DNA of 64,000 bases from Nostoc sp. JL33 (GCF_017114985.1 NZ_JABXKP010000064.1:186001-250000), one strand, 5' to 3'. Counted from the first letter of the stretch, positions 14,949 through 24,877 are shown. Numbers and translations are program-made. The notes: generated by a model not told the origin, from the letters alone.

Positions 14949-17108
14949 TTATTGTTTAACTGCTTTCATCGACAAACTAATCCGCTTGAGTTTCTCGTTG
15001 ATTTCTAACACCTGCACTTTAATTACTTGTCCGACTTTAACAACTTTGTTGGAATCGTCTACAAATCTATCAGCAAGTTGGGATATATGCACCAAGCCAT
15101 CTTGATGTACGCCGATATCGACAAACGCGCCAAAGTTGGCGACATTCGTCACGATTCCCTCTAGTTCCATTCCCACCTTTAAGTCCCTGATTTCCTTAAT
15201 TCCTTCTCTGAAGGTGGCATACTTAAACTCAGCACGGGGATCTCTACCGGGTTTTTCTAGTTCGCTGAGGATGTCGCGTAGTGTGGGTTCGCCAACGCTA
15301 TCGGTAACATATTTCTTCAGGTTGGTCTTTTTGAGTTTTTCGGCAATTTGTGTCACCTGATTTAATGGCACATTTAGATCAGATGCGATCGCTTCTACTA
15401 CAGAATAACTCTCTGGATGCACTGCTGTATTATCTAATGGGTTGTCACCGCCGCGAATCCGCAGAAAACCTGCTGCTTGTTCAAAAGCCTTTGGCCCTAA
15501 CTTCGGAACTTTCAAAAGTTGTCGGCGATTTTTAAAGGCTCCATTCTGATTACGATGAGCGACAATGTTATTGGCAACACTTGCCGTAATCCCAGAGACG
15601 GAAGTCAGAAGTTCTTTGGAGGCGGTGTTCAAGTCTACGCCGACATAGTTAACGCAGCTTTCTACGGTGTCATCCAATTTCTTTTTCAACAATTTCTGAT
15701 CGACATCGTGCTGATATTGTCCCACACCAATGGATTTAGGATCAATTTTCACCAATTCCGCCAAAGGATCTTGTAAACGGCGACCGATGCTAATAGCGCC
15801 GCGCACGGTAATATCTAAATCGGGAAATTCTTCCAGCGCCACAGTACTGGCAGAATATATAGATGCGCCAGACTCATTCACCATCACCTTAACTGGTTTG
15901 CGTTCTATGGTTTGCAATACTTGCGTGACAAATTCCTCTGTCTCGCGGGACGCTGTACCGTTACCAATGGCGATTAACTCAATTTTGTACTTTTCAATCA
16001 GATTTTTGACAGTTTGTGCTGCTTTGAGTCGTTGTTCAGCCGCTTGATGGGGAAATACGGCTTGGTATTCCAAAAATTTTCCAGTTTGGTCGAGGACTGC
16101 AACCTTACACCCAGTTCTAAATCCAGGGTCTATCGCCAGCGTTGGTTTCATCCCTGCTGGTGCAGACAGCAGCAACTCCCGCAGATTAGTTTCAAATGTC
16201 TTAATTGATTCTATGTCTGCATAGATTTTTATCTCAGAAATTACCTCTCCCATTAGAGAGATTTTCATCAAACGGTTGAATGCATCCTTCAGCATTGACT
16301 GATAAAAATCCCGAATTGTCCGAACTTTGGTTTTAATTTCTTTCGACTCAAGATAGTAAAGTACCGTATCCTCATCAAAAGCAATTTCAAAGCTTAATAC
16401 TTTCTCAGTTTCACCCCGACACAACGCCAACATATTGTGGGGTGCAATATTTTTTACCCTAATTTGATAGTTACGGTACATCTCAAATTTGGTTGTCCCT
16501 TCAGGATAATCATCTTTGATGCGGGAGACAAATACCCCTTCTTCTAAAAGATAGTCGCGGATATATGCGCGTAACTCAGCTTTTTCAGCTACTTCTTCCG
16601 CTAAAATGTCAGCAGCACCTTTGAGCGCTTCTTCTGCTGTTTTTACTCCCTGAGTCTCCGAAATATACTTAGCCGCTTCTTCCTCTAGGGAAGCCGTTGC
16701 AGCATTTTTGACATTTAGAGACTTGATGAACTCCGCCAGTGGTTCGAGTCCTTTTTCTCTGGCGATAGTGGCGCGGGTGCGTCGCTTTGGTCGATAGGGT
16801 AAGTATAAATCCTCAAGTTCCGTTTTTTGTAAGCAGGATGAGATTTTGGCTTTGAGTTCATCTGTAAGCTTACCTTGTTGAGCGATCGCACTTAAAATCA
16901 CCGATTTTCGTTCTTCCAGTTCTGTTAAATAAGTATATCGATCAGCCAGTTCCCGTAGTTGCACTTCATTCATCTCATCGGTGCGCTCTTTGCGGTAACG
17001 TGCAATAAAGGGAATTGTTGCACCCTCCGCCAAAAGTTCCAGTGCGTTTTGCACCTGATGAGGCTTGAGGTTTATTTCACTTGCCAGTAGTTGAGGAATG
17101 TTCAGCAT
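14949..17108 (-). CDS. tex: Tex-family RNA-binding transcription accessory protein
   Basis: This 719-residue protein, near the usual Tex length, shows the full domain order: helical N-terminus with ELLAEGATIPFIARYRKERT, a YqgF/RNase H-like core (PTLAIDPGFRTGCKVAVLD), paired helix-hairpin-helix motifs (LTSVSGITASVANNIVAHR and FKNRRQLLKVPKLGPKAFEQ) and a C-terminal S1 domain (GMELEGIVTNVANFGAFVDI). Tex binds nucleic acids and influences transcription and stress response. The start ATG 17108 fits the conserved LNIPQLLASEINLKPHQV opening. The ferredoxin gene follows 13 bp later. Confidence 0.95.
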   Translation of the reverse strand: MLNIPQLLASEINLKPHQVQNALELLAEGATIPFIARYRKERTDEMNEVQLRELADRYTYLTELEERKSVILSAIAQQGKLTDELKAKISSCLQKTELEDLYLPYRPKRRTRATIAREKGLEPLAEFIKSLNVKNAATASLEEEAAKYISETQGVKTAEEALKGAADILAEEVAEKAELRAYIRDYLLEEGVFVSRIKDDYPEGTTKFEMYRNYQIRVKNIAPHNMLALCRGETEKVLSFEIAFDEDTVLYYLESKEIKTKVRTIRDFYQSMLKDAFNRLMKISLMGEVISEIKIYADIESIKTFETNLRELLLSAPAGMKPTLAIDPGFRTGCKVAVLDQTGKFLEYQAVFPHQAAEQRLKAAQTVKNLIEKYKIELIAIGNGTASRETEEFVTQVLQTIERKPVKVMVNESGASIYSASTVALEEFPDLDITVRGAISIGRRLQDPLAELVKIDPKSIGVGQYQHDVDQKLLKKKLDDTVESCVNYVGVDLNTASKELLTSVSGITASVANNIVAHRNQNGAFKNRRQLLKVPKLGPKAFEQAAGFLRIRGGDNPLDNTAVHPESYSVVEAIASDLNVPLNQVTQIAEKLKKTNLKKYVTDSVGEPTLRDILSELEKPGRDPRAEFKYATFREGIKEIRDLKVGMELEGIVTNVANFGAFVDIGVHQDGLVHISQLADRFVDDSNKVVKVGQVIKVQVLEINEKLKRISLSMKAVKQ

Positions 17109-17671
17109 TAGGTATCTAAAATGAAAAAATGAAAAAGCTACTTCTAAAGGTAATATGCTAGATCCTTATCCTGGCGCAAAGCCAAAGTTTTAAGCTAATT
17201 TACCAGATGATTGCTCACAAGAATACAATTGGCGAAATAGACAAAACCCACCTACGCAAGTTTTAACCCCTTTCAATCCCCGTAGGTAGACGAGAGTTTG
17301 TATAGGATAGCGCAGCTATGCTGAATCGGCACGAGCCTCACTGAAAGAAACTATGTGTTTAAAAACACTAATAAATTTAGTAGCGTCTCCTATTCTTACT
17401 CTTAAAGCAAGCTTACTCGTAGCATCAACCACAGAATGAGGAGTTATTCCCCAAGCTTTTGGGCGCTTCATCTGTCGCAATAATTATTCCAATTGGTGTA
17501 ATATACGACATTGCGTAATCTTGGCTTTCTATAATATTTATTTCGCTCGACTGTTGTGGCTCAAACCTTATTCGATGTAAACTTAACCAAAATTCCCAAA
17601 ACAATTTCAATTTGTTTTAATTTCAATTTGTTTTATAAGCACAACAGCTTTTAGTTCAGAGGTTAAAAAAA
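17109..17671. other. intergenic region with one dispersed repeat
   Basis: This 560-bp stretch lies between the divergent tex and 84-aa membrane protein genes. At about 17235-17305 is an imperfect palindrome (AGACAAAACCCACCTACG ... CGTAGGTAGACGAGAGTTTG) related to one at 63390-63490. A 61-codon minus-strand frame at 17425-17610 has no recognisable features and is not called. The remainder is AT-rich and presumably promoter DNA. Confidence 0.6.
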
Positions 17672-17926
17672 ATGCCTTTGTTTTTCTTGATACCACTGTG
17701 TACTGCTTTAGCCACTGGCTACTTCTTTAAAAAGAGTACTGATGAAATTGCATATTTTGCAGGTGTATTTGCAGCTATTAGCTTGATTTTAACTTTAGTA
17801 TTAGCACCCTGGCAGATTCAGTTTGGATTGTTAATCATTGTCTTTATCATTACCAACAGACTTTTACAGGAAAATGAGTCCAAACAAACTGAAGGTACAG
17901 GAAAACAACCTAGAGAAATTAAATAA
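17672..17926 (+). CDS. small hypothetical membrane protein (84 aa)
   Basis: There are three hydrophobic segments, beginning MPLFFLIPLCTALATGYFF, then AYFAGVFAAISLILTLVLAP and FGLLIIVFIITNRLL, ending in a charged ESKQTEGTGKQPREIK tail. The start ATG is placed right after a purine-rich stretch (GGTTAAAAAAA). No family recognised. It stands alone before a long stretch of decayed genes. Confidence 0.6.
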   Translation: MPLFFLIPLCTALATGYFFKKSTDEIAYFAGVFAAISLILTLVLAPWQIQFGLLIIVFIITNRLLQENESKQTEGTGKQPREIK

Positions 17927-17934
17927 TGCCAACT

Positions 17935-18840
17935 ACCACGGAATAATTTTTTCTCAACTTTAAATCAACTGCTGGAAACTATAATACAGCTAACTCAGTA
18001 ATGTCTTTAAACACGGAAGTTGGTAATTTTTTTATCGTAAATTCTTCCATAGGAGTATGGTCTTGACCACTTTATACTCGCTTTTTAAATGAAATATTTC
18101 CTATCCTTCAGCCCATAAACGCTATGGTTAGCTATTGTTGAGCTTTTCCATCTGTAAAGCGACGCCAACTTTTAAAAGTATATTTACACTCAATCGTAGT
18201 ATCAAATAAAGCTTGATCAGAGAATTCAGAAATCCGGTGTTCCGACTTACTTAGTGTCTCAATTAACCCTCAACTAAGTTTTGTCTGAGATATCTGAATT
18301 TGAAGATTTTCGTGCATAAATAGAAACCGATTCAGACTATCATCTGCTATCTATAATTTGGCTGTAATTAGTGTAATTTTGTAATACTATTTGCTGTCGC
18401 TTACACTGTTGTTCAAGTTTAAATTCTGGTTTCTCAAACTCTTAGCTTTGCACTTCTAGAGTCTGAGACTAAATCGCTACTTCTCCAAGTTTATTAGCCA
18501 GAAAGCGCTTCAGATCATAAATGTACAAACCCTTAAAAAGAAAATTTTCTCTAGAGGAAAGTTTAGATTTTATGAAGTTTGTGTTTAAGTATATTTTCGA
18601 TAAATGAATTTTTGATGAAGTGGGGCGATAAATTTGCAACACGCTTTTCTCATGGTATTCTAGTAAGTAATTACATGTAGCAATAAAGTTAAACTAAACC
18701 TCTAGTGAAACTACATGTAATCAAGAACAAGTTAAGCCATACCTAATACTAAGTAATCTAAAAACATCTGAAATCAGATGCAATCAACATTTACTCCGAG
18801 TTGATCAGCCAACGCTAGTTCACATTAGCTGTTACTGTCC
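17935..18840 (-). pseudogene. decayed protein-coding gene, family not recognised
   Basis: Read on the minus strand, long segments in one continuous frame look like protein: from about 18660, CNYLLEYHEKSVLQIYRP, then NFLFKGLYIYDLKRFLANKL, a TAG at 18469-18471, EFEKPEFKLEQQCKRQQIVL, one frameshift near 18337, then SDQALFDTTIECKYTFKSWR, and further segments such as DHTPMEEFTIKKLPTSVF. Several in-frame stops and at least one frameshift break it up. That pattern (open blocks separated by point stops, frame mostly preserved) fits a gene decaying by substitution. I cannot name the family. Confidence 0.6.
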
Positions 18841-19229
18841 TCAAAAACTCAATTTGAAGATTCAGTAAAATTCCGCAGAAACCTCTAAAGTAAATTATTG
18901 TAGATTCATCTAGGTATAATTTCCGCAGACAAGAGACTTCTGTTAATTATTCTGTTGCCATGTCCAAAAAGAGCACGTATACACACTCAATTTGAGTACA
19001 AATTTTTATGAATCGGCTTAGTTACCAGCCAAGGTTAGAAGTATGTCTGTAAATCTGGAGAAATTCTATGTATAGTCAGTAAATTAATAAACTTTCCTGG
19101 AGAAAATTAAGAACATTTATCAATCCAGTTAAGTTAATGGCTTAAGAAGTTCGGTAGTGTCTTCAGCAAGATTTATACAGTAGCATACAAATGATCAAAA
19201 TTAATGTATGGATTAATTAAAAATTCTGG

Positions 19230-19740
19230 CAATCCATTTTTATTTTCTGATTTGCATCTGTTGAAGATGCGGGTCGAATCCGAGTTCAGCAGAAGGGTAC
19301 ACTGCTAAACTTTGTCCACAGATAATTTGTGGCAAAGCCTTCAACCTTCGCTACATCTGCATCTTTTATAACCTAGATATTGCGATCGCGCCAGAAGTAG
19401 TCTTGATGAATAACTGGCTGACACGGAAGATTTCTGTAATTCACAGTTGGGCAAAGCCGAAATTGATTATGCCAATTGCCAAGTAATAAAACTGGTTTGT
19501 CTGGGAATATAACCGAGTAAACCAATTTAGCCTACTCTACTCCGATAATATCGGACGCTGCCATAATACAGCTACCATCCTGCAAGCGGCATAGTATTTA
19601 GTTACTAACTCTAGGACATCAGCTTCAGCAGTCATTTTGATATTAGTCCCTTCAACATTGCCTTCCTAATTTTGTTGTCTATTTACTGAAGTGGAAGCCG
19701 AATTGCACAGAAGGTGTTACCGAGATCGGAAACGTTCAAA
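19230..19740 (-). pseudogene. second decayed minus-strand gene, family not recognised
   Basis: Minus-strand translation gives protein-like blocks: MTAEADVLELVTKYYAACRM then VAVLWQRPILSE and a stop at 19537-19539, then in a shifted frame VYSVIFPDKPVLLLGNWHNQ, CQPVIHQDYFWRDRN, and in another frame LKALPQIICGQSLAVYPSAE with LGFDPHLQQMQIRK. At least two frameshifts and several stops are needed. The blocks are ordered and collinear, as expected of a degraded gene rather than random DNA. I do not recognise the product. The intervening 18841-19229 shows nothing I can support. Confidence 0.5.
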
Positions 19741-19798
19741 ACAACGGGCTGTTTACTGTCCGGTTCATACCTACTATCTCGATTGAGGCAAATGTACT

Positions 19799-20182
19799 AT
19801 GAAATCGATCTCGCAAATTTCCAACTTTAAAGTAATTCCTTATATCATCCTGTTCGTCAGTATTTTATTTAGTATTTCTGGGCAATTGCTGATGAAGCAT
19901 ACCATGAGCCATACAACCGAGGGAATATTTACTTGGGTATTTATTCAACAATTAGCATTAGCTGTTAGTGTTTATTGCTTGGGAGTAGTAAATTGGATAT
20001 TGGCTCTGCGCTCTGTTAAATTGAGTATTGCTTATCCACTCACTAGTTTAAATTACGTCGGCATACTTTTCGGTTCAGCCTACTTTTTTAACGAGTTGAT
20101 TACATTAACTCGAATAGCAGGGGTTATCACTATTTTTCTGGGTGTTCTTTTAGTGGTTATTCCACTTAAAAAGTCTATATAA
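19799..20182 (+). CDS. SMR/EamA-like 4-TM transporter subunit (first of pair)
   Basis: This 127-residue protein has four predicted membrane helices. It has the EmrE-like opening ISGQLLMKHTMS, a VVNWILALRSVKLSIAYPL helix and NELITLTRIAGVITIFLGVL at the C-terminus. Paired half-size EamA/SMR proteins (ArnE/ArnF type) flip undecaprenyl-phosphate sugars across the membrane. The next gene encodes a similar protein, and a polyprenyl-phosphate-type GT2 follows. A lipid-sugar flippase role is therefore more likely than drug efflux, but this is inferred from context. Confidence 0.8.
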   Translation: MKSISQISNFKVIPYIILFVSILFSISGQLLMKHTMSHTTEGIFTWVFIQQLALAVSVYCLGVVNWILALRSVKLSIAYPLTSLNYVGILFGSAYFFNELITLTRIAGVITIFLGVLLVVIPLKKSI

Positions 20183-20215
20183 ATTTATAATTAATTTTCC
20201 AAAAAATATTGAGAA

Positions 20216-20572
20216 ATGAACATCATTACTTGGCTAATTTTAATGCTTGTAGTTTTATTCGGAACAACAGCTAACGTATCACTCAAGTATGGGCTTTACA
20301 TTTCTAGCCCTACTAAGGGAGAAAGCACATCTATCAAAAATCTATTATTCTCTCCTTATTTTTTGATTTGGTTTATCTGCTATACATTTATGACTATATT
20401 ATGGCTTTATGTATTGCGGACAATTCCTCTGAGTCAAGCATTTCCAGTTCTAGGATTAATGTATGCACTTATACCGATTGCTTGTCACTATCTTTTAAAA
20501 GAGGAGGTTGTGTTTAGCCAGTGGTTAGGAATTTCCGTTATTATAGCTGGCGTAATTCTGGTTGTACATTAA
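20216..20572 (+). CDS. SMR/EamA-like 4-TM transporter subunit (second of pair)
   Basis: This 118-residue protein has four helices: WLILMLVVLFGTTANVSLKY at the start, FLIWFICYTFMTILWLYVLR, then PLSQAFPVLGLMYALIPIAC, and WLGISVIIAGVILVVH at the end. The P-L-S-Q-A-F-P segment matches the conserved loop of EamA half-transporters. It starts 33 bp after the first subunit, with AATATTGAGAAATG giving a weak ribosome site. The two probably form a heterodimer. Confidence 0.8.
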   Translation: MNIITWLILMLVVLFGTTANVSLKYGLYISSPTKGESTSIKNLLFSPYFLIWFICYTFMTILWLYVLRTIPLSQAFPVLGLMYALIPIACHYLLKEEVVFSQWLGISVIIAGVILVVH

Positions 20573-20662
20573 TAGCTTAATAGGGAAGGGATCAGGTTAT
20601 TAATATTAAGAATTTCTGAATATAATTCTCGAAAACATCCTAGCAAAATCTAAATTAAATTT

Positions 20663-21964
20663 ATGAATATAGGTATCATTGGCGGGGGTATAACTGGGCT
20701 AGTATTAGCCCAACGTCTTTCAAATCAAGGACATATAGTAACTGTATTCGATAGCAATAAGCAGCTTGGTGGGCTTACCACCTATCATGATTACGGGTTG
20801 TTTACCTGGGATCGCTTTTATCACGTTATTCTACCTTCTGATACTCACTTAATAAATTTTCTCAGAGATATTGGTCTGGGAGATAAACTGCGTTGGCATC
20901 GAAGTTTAACAGGCTTCTACGACAATCAAAAATTTTATTCTATTAGTAACACTATAGAATTTCTCCGCTTTCCTCTCTTTGGACTTATAGGTAAAATCAG
21001 ATTAGCTTTTACTCTCCTGTATGGTTCACGCCTTAATAACTGGCGACGCTTAGAGAAGATTTTAGTTGAAAATTGGCTATTGAAACTCGGTGGGAAAAAT
21101 ACATACGAAAAGCTCTGGAAACCCTTGCTTCTATCCAAATTAGGAGAGAACTATAAGCGAATATCAGCCGTTTTTATTTGGGCTTATATCAAACGACTAT
21201 TTTCAGCGCGGGATTCTTCATTAAATAAAGAACAACTTGGTTATGTCTCAGGCGGTTACAAAACTGTTTTTGACCATATAGAAAAATTAATTTATGCGGC
21301 TGGCGGTCATATCCACACAGGTGTTGCAGTGGAATATATTGCACCTCATCCAGGGGGTGGAATGTGGGTAGAATATCAGGGTAAAAAGCAACATTTTGAT
21401 AAAGTCATCTTTACTGGCCCAGTTAATATTCTGCAACAGGTTGCTGCCAATGGATTGGTGAAAGTTTCAGACAGTGGTGAAGTAGAATACCTGGGTGTAA
21501 TCTGCATGGTACTTATTACTCGCAAGGCTTTAGTTCCTTATTACGTAGTAAATATTGCCGATAGAAATATTCCTTTTACCGGAGTCATCGGTATGAGTAA
21601 CTTAGTTTCTTTGCAAGAGACAGCAGGATATCACATGACATTCTTACCAAAATATATACTTTCCACTGACCCGTTATTAAAACAGCCAGATGATGAATTG
21701 CGCCAAGTATTTTTCCAGGGTATACGTTTGATGTTCCCAGAACTCAAAGCAGATGATATTGTCGCAGCACACATTAATCGAGCTATTAAAGTACAGCCAC
21801 TACAAGTTTTAGATTATTCAAGCCTTGTTCCAAAAGTGAGTACAGAAAACGATGATTTTTTCGTCGTCAATACCTCACAGTTGGTCAATGATAGCGTTAA
21901 CAACAACGCAGTTGTGCGACAGGTCGATGAATTTCTCAAGAAATCAACATTACTGAATTCTTGA
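20663..21964 (+). CDS. FAD/NAD(P)-dependent amine-oxidase-like oxidoreductase
   Basis: This 433-residue flavoprotein has an N-terminal dinucleotide-binding fold, IGIIGGGITGLVLAQRL (GxGxxG), followed by VTVFDSNKQLGGL, the second FAD-contact motif of the amine oxidase/phytoene desaturase/protoporphyrinogen oxidase superfamily. EQLGYVSGGYKTVFDHIEKL is typical of the mid-domain. UDP-galactopyranose mutase-like sugar enzymes share this fold. Next to a GT2 and a flippase pair it may oxidise or isomerise a lipid- or nucleotide-linked sugar. The reaction is not determined. Confidence 0.8.
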   Translation: MNIGIIGGGITGLVLAQRLSNQGHIVTVFDSNKQLGGLTTYHDYGLFTWDRFYHVILPSDTHLINFLRDIGLGDKLRWHRSLTGFYDNQKFYSISNTIEFLRFPLFGLIGKIRLAFTLLYGSRLNNWRRLEKILVENWLLKLGGKNTYEKLWKPLLLSKLGENYKRISAVFIWAYIKRLFSARDSSLNKEQLGYVSGGYKTVFDHIEKLIYAAGGHIHTGVAVEYIAPHPGGGMWVEYQGKKQHFDKVIFTGPVNILQQVAANGLVKVSDSGEVEYLGVICMVLITRKALVPYYVVNIADRNIPFTGVIGMSNLVSLQETAGYHMTFLPKYILSTDPLLKQPDDELRQVFFQGIRLMFPELKADDIVAAHINRAIKVQPLQVLDYSSLVPKVSTENDDFFVVNTSQLVNDSVNNNAVVRQVDEFLKKSTLLNS

Positions 21965-22003
21965 AAATTGAGAATGATATTTTGAAAATCACACGAGGTA
22001 CTT

Positions 22004-22828
22004 ATGAGTCTTTTCGTTCTTTTACCCGCATACAATGAGCAAGAATCAATCCGCCCCTTGTTCAAAAAGTTTCAGGTATTGCAGGAAATCTCTAATATGG
22101 AGATACGACTGATTCTTGTTGATGATGGTAGCAGGGATAGAACTGCTCAAACTGCTTTAGAAGAATCTCAATCACTGGGGATATCACTGAAATTAGTCCA
22201 ACATCCTAAAAATGCTGGTTTAGGTCAAGCAATTAAAACAGGTTTCGCGACTTTCTTAGAAATTTCCAAAGAAGGTGATTTTTTAGCCGCGATGGATTGC
22301 GACAACACTCAACCACCAGAACTATTAATCAAGATGTATGAGACGATGATAGCTGGTAGCTATGATATTGCGATCGCATCTAGATATCGAAAAGGCTCTA
22401 AAGTCATAGGCTTAGGGACATTTAGAGAGATAATGAGCTACGGAGCAAGCTGGCTTTTTAGAATTGCAGCCCGTGTACCAGGTGTAAGAGACTATACTTG
22501 CGGTTACAGGCTGTATAACCGTACTTTCGTCAGTAAACTAGATATGTATTATGGGGAGAGTTTATTCACTGAAAGTGGATTTGCTTGCATGATAGATTTA
22601 CTGCTGAAAGCGAAACCGCTCAAACCAAAAATCATAGAAATTCCAATGGTTTTGAGATATGACCAAAAACCGAGTGCCAGCAAAATGAAAGTTCTTAAAA
22701 CTATTACTCGAACCCTAAACGTCTTGTTTAAGAATCTATCATCGACAGGGCAAAGTTACAATTCAAATCAGGCTTTCAATCAGCAAGAAACAGCAAGAAT
22801 TCCACTGAAAATCACAAATAGGAAATAA
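22004..22828 (+). CDS. GT2 glycosyltransferase, polyprenyl-phosphate type
   Basis: This 274-residue protein has a GT-A fold: FVLLPAYNEQESIRPLFKKF, LILVDDGSRDRT, then HPKNAGLGQAIKTGF and the metal-binding AAMDCDNTQPPELL (DxD-like). RYRKGSKVIGLGTFREIMS resembles the DPM1/ArnC acceptor region. It lacks the C-terminal membrane helices of ArnC, so it resembles soluble DPM1-type enzymes. It starts 39 bp after the FAD protein with a good GAGG ribosome site. It likely transfers a sugar to a polyprenyl phosphate, which the upstream pair would flip. Confidence 0.85.
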   Translation: MSLFVLLPAYNEQESIRPLFKKFQVLQEISNMEIRLILVDDGSRDRTAQTALEESQSLGISLKLVQHPKNAGLGQAIKTGFATFLEISKEGDFLAAMDCDNTQPPELLIKMYETMIAGSYDIAIASRYRKGSKVIGLGTFREIMSYGASWLFRIAARVPGVRDYTCGYRLYNRTFVSKLDMYYGESLFTESGFACMIDLLLKAKPLKPKIIEIPMVLRYDQKPSASKMKVLKTITRTLNVLFKNLSSTGQSYNSNQAFNQQETARIPLKITNRK

Positions 22829-23060
22829 ACCTCAGAAGGATAGTCTGGATTAAATGAAGCGTTTCCTGCAAACAGGATTGGATGTTTAATATAAGCTAGT
22901 CATCAGGAAGCTTCTGTATTCTGCCTATAGGTGGGGTTTCTCGCGTTCCACTCCTAGCATCATTACTCCCTTCGTTGAAAAGAGTGCAAGTTAAATACAT
23001 ATATATAGGTGCATTTCATTTTATACCGACACCTTCAAGGGTGCGAACTTTCAAAATCTC

Positions 23061-23084
23061 AGCCCGCCTTTGCGGGCTTTGTTT
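23061..23084 (+). terminator. intrinsic terminator
   Basis: AGCCCGC (23061-23067) pairs with GCGGGCT (23072-23078) around a CTTT loop and is followed by TTGTTT. It lies 230 bp past the GT2 stop, at the edge of a MITE, and would end the transporter/GT2 operon. Confidence 0.7.
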
Positions 23085-23085
23085 A

Positions 23086-23249
23086 TAGGACTTACGCAAA
23101 ATAATCAAAAAATGTAAACACAAAGCTGCTTGCCGCAGGCTACCGCAAAGGAGAGACAGCGCTTTGCGGGGGTTCCAATAGTTGTAGCGGCTACCGTCGC
23201 AAAGGACACAAACAAATAAGGGTTTCAGAGAGTTATTGCGTAAGTCCTA
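23086..23249. mobile_element. MITE with perfect 14-bp terminal inverted repeats
   Basis: TAGGACTTACGCAA at 23086-23099 is matched by TTGCGTAAGTCCTA at 23236-23249. The 164-bp unit has no ORF and includes a GC-rich repeat (GCTTGCCGCAGGCTACCGC). If the outermost TA is counted as target, it would fit TA-duplicating IS630/Tc1-type transposition. GGACTTACGCAA ends are familiar from cyanobacterial insertion sequences. Confidence 0.75.
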
Positions 23250-23404
23250 TTTGAGTCTGTGGGCGAATTTGCTAAGACGTTGCACAAGAGGAGGGAAATC
23301 CACACCGCTTTTCTAGCAACTGTGGCTTTCACTCATTTGTTAGACTGAACACACCACGATTTTTCAGTCAAATCTCTGAATTACGCCAGCAGACGAGGCT
23401 ACCC

Positions 23405-24877
23405 ATGCTTACAAGTACGCTACTTCTCTCGAATCAACTTCCCACCTTACAATATTCCTCCACACCAGAGCGTTTCGATGAAACCTGGGAAGCCCCCCTG
23501 GCTACCTTGCTGGGACTAGGACGCGCCGCTGGTGCTGACTTCATCGAATTATTTTTAGAGCGTCGCAACTATATTAGTTGTCTTGCAGAAGACGACGCCA
23601 TCACTAGTATTTCACCCAGTTTGTCTACAGGCGCGGGAGTCAGAGTATTTCGCGGCAAAGCTGACTGCTACGTTAGCACCAATGACCTTTCTTTTTCCGG
23701 TTTGAAAGCAGCCTTAGAAAAAGGTCTTTCTATCTTGGGATTGCAACTACCTACTCCTAAAGCTTTCATCCCAGAAATCAACCTGGAATTATTGAGAGAT
23801 TACGCCACCAAAAGAGGTAAAGATGCATGGCTACCAGTGTGTAGCTCCATCCGAGAAATGGGAGAAGTTCTCCTTGATGGTACTGCCCACTTGAAGCAAA
23901 AAGCTAGCCACGTCCAATCACGCCGTGCTACCTATTTCCGGGATTGGCAAGAAGTTTTAATCGCCGCCAGTGATGGTACTTTTGCTCGTGACATCCGTCT
24001 CACCCAGTCAGTAGGATTTAACCTCTTGTGTGCTGATGGTGCTAATCGTACCTCAATTGGCGATCGCGCAGGTAATACTAGCGATGCCAACTTCTTGAGA
24101 ACTTGGGATTCTCAACAAGCGGCTGAGAAAATAGCAGAATCTGCGGGAAAAATGCTCTACGCAGATTACGTGGAATCGGGTACCTACCCGATCATTATGG
24201 CCAATCACTTTGGCGGCGTAATCTTCCACGAAGCTTGCGGACATCTACTAGAAACCACTCAAATTGAACGCAATACCACTCCCTTTGCTGACAAAAAAGG
24301 CGAAAAAATTGCCCACGAAAGTTTGACAGCCTGGGATGAAGGGCGCTCTGAAAATGCCTTCGGGACAATTGATATGGATGACGAAGGTATGCCCGCTCAA
24401 AGAACCCTATTAATTGAAAAAGGCGTTCTTAAAAACTTTTTAGCAGATAGAACAGGTTCTACACGCACCGGGCACCCCAGAACTGGAAGTGGACGCCGCC
24501 AAAATTATACCTTTGCCGCCGCTAGCCGGATGCGTAATACTTATATTGATTCTGGCGAGTACACCACTGATGAAGTATTTGCCTCTGTTGATAAAGGTAT
24601 TTACTGTAAAAAGATGGGTGGTGGTAGCGTTGGTGCTACAGGTCAATTTAACTTTAGTGTTGATGAAGCTTATTTGATTGAAAATGGCAAAATTACCAAA
24701 CCTTTAAAAGGAGCAATTCTTATCGGTGAAGCCAAGGAAATTATGAACAAAATTTCCATGTGTTCCCAAGATTTGGAAATTGCACCAGGTTTTTGTGGCT
24801 CAGTCAGTGGCAGTATTTACACAACAGTAGGACAACCACACATCAAGGTTGATTCTATTACCGTAGGTGGACGATAA
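23405..24877 (+). CDS. tldD: TldD-family metalloprotease
   Basis: This 490-residue protein carries the TldD zinc-site motif FHEACGH (HExxxH) near residue 280 and the following [40 protein letters not shown] and the C-terminal [15 protein letters not shown] are characteristic. TldD works as a heterodimer with TldE/PmbA to degrade unfolded peptides. The partner-type gene is just downstream at 25405, with a small four-helix-bundle gene between. The start ATG 23405 is taken; the first 25 residues are less conserved-looking. Confidence 0.93.
   Translation: MLTSTLLLSNQLPTLQYSSTPERFDETWEAPLATLLGLGRAAGADFIELFLERRNYISCLAEDDAITSISPSLSTGAGVRVFRGKADCYVSTNDLSFSGLKAALEKGLSILGLQLPTPKAFIPEINLELLRDYATKRGKDAWLPVCSSIREMGEVLLDGTAHLKQKASHVQSRRATYFRDWQEVLIAASDGTFARDIRLTQSVGFNLLCADGANRTSIGDRAGNTSDANFLRTWDSQQAAEKIAESAGKMLYADYVESGTYPIIMANHFGGVIFHEACGHLLETTQIERNTTPFADKKGEKIAHESLTAWDEGRSENAFGTIDMDDEGMPAQRTLLIEKGVLKNFLADRTGSTRTGHPRTGSGRRQNYTFAAASRMRNTYIDSGEYTTDEVFASVDKGIYCKKMGGGSVGATGQFNFSVDEAYLIENGKITKPLKGAILIGEAKEIMNKISMCSQDLEIAPGFCGSVSGSIYTTVGQPHIKVDSITVGGR

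Noticed and set aside
17425-17610. 61-codon minus-strand ORF between tex and the small membrane protein
   Set aside because: No recognisable features, weak context, and no ribosome site.
19255-19330. GGGTCGAATCC resembles a tRNA T-arm
   Set aside because: No matching stem for the T-arm, no acceptor or anticodon arms can be drawn; it lies in decayed coding sequence.
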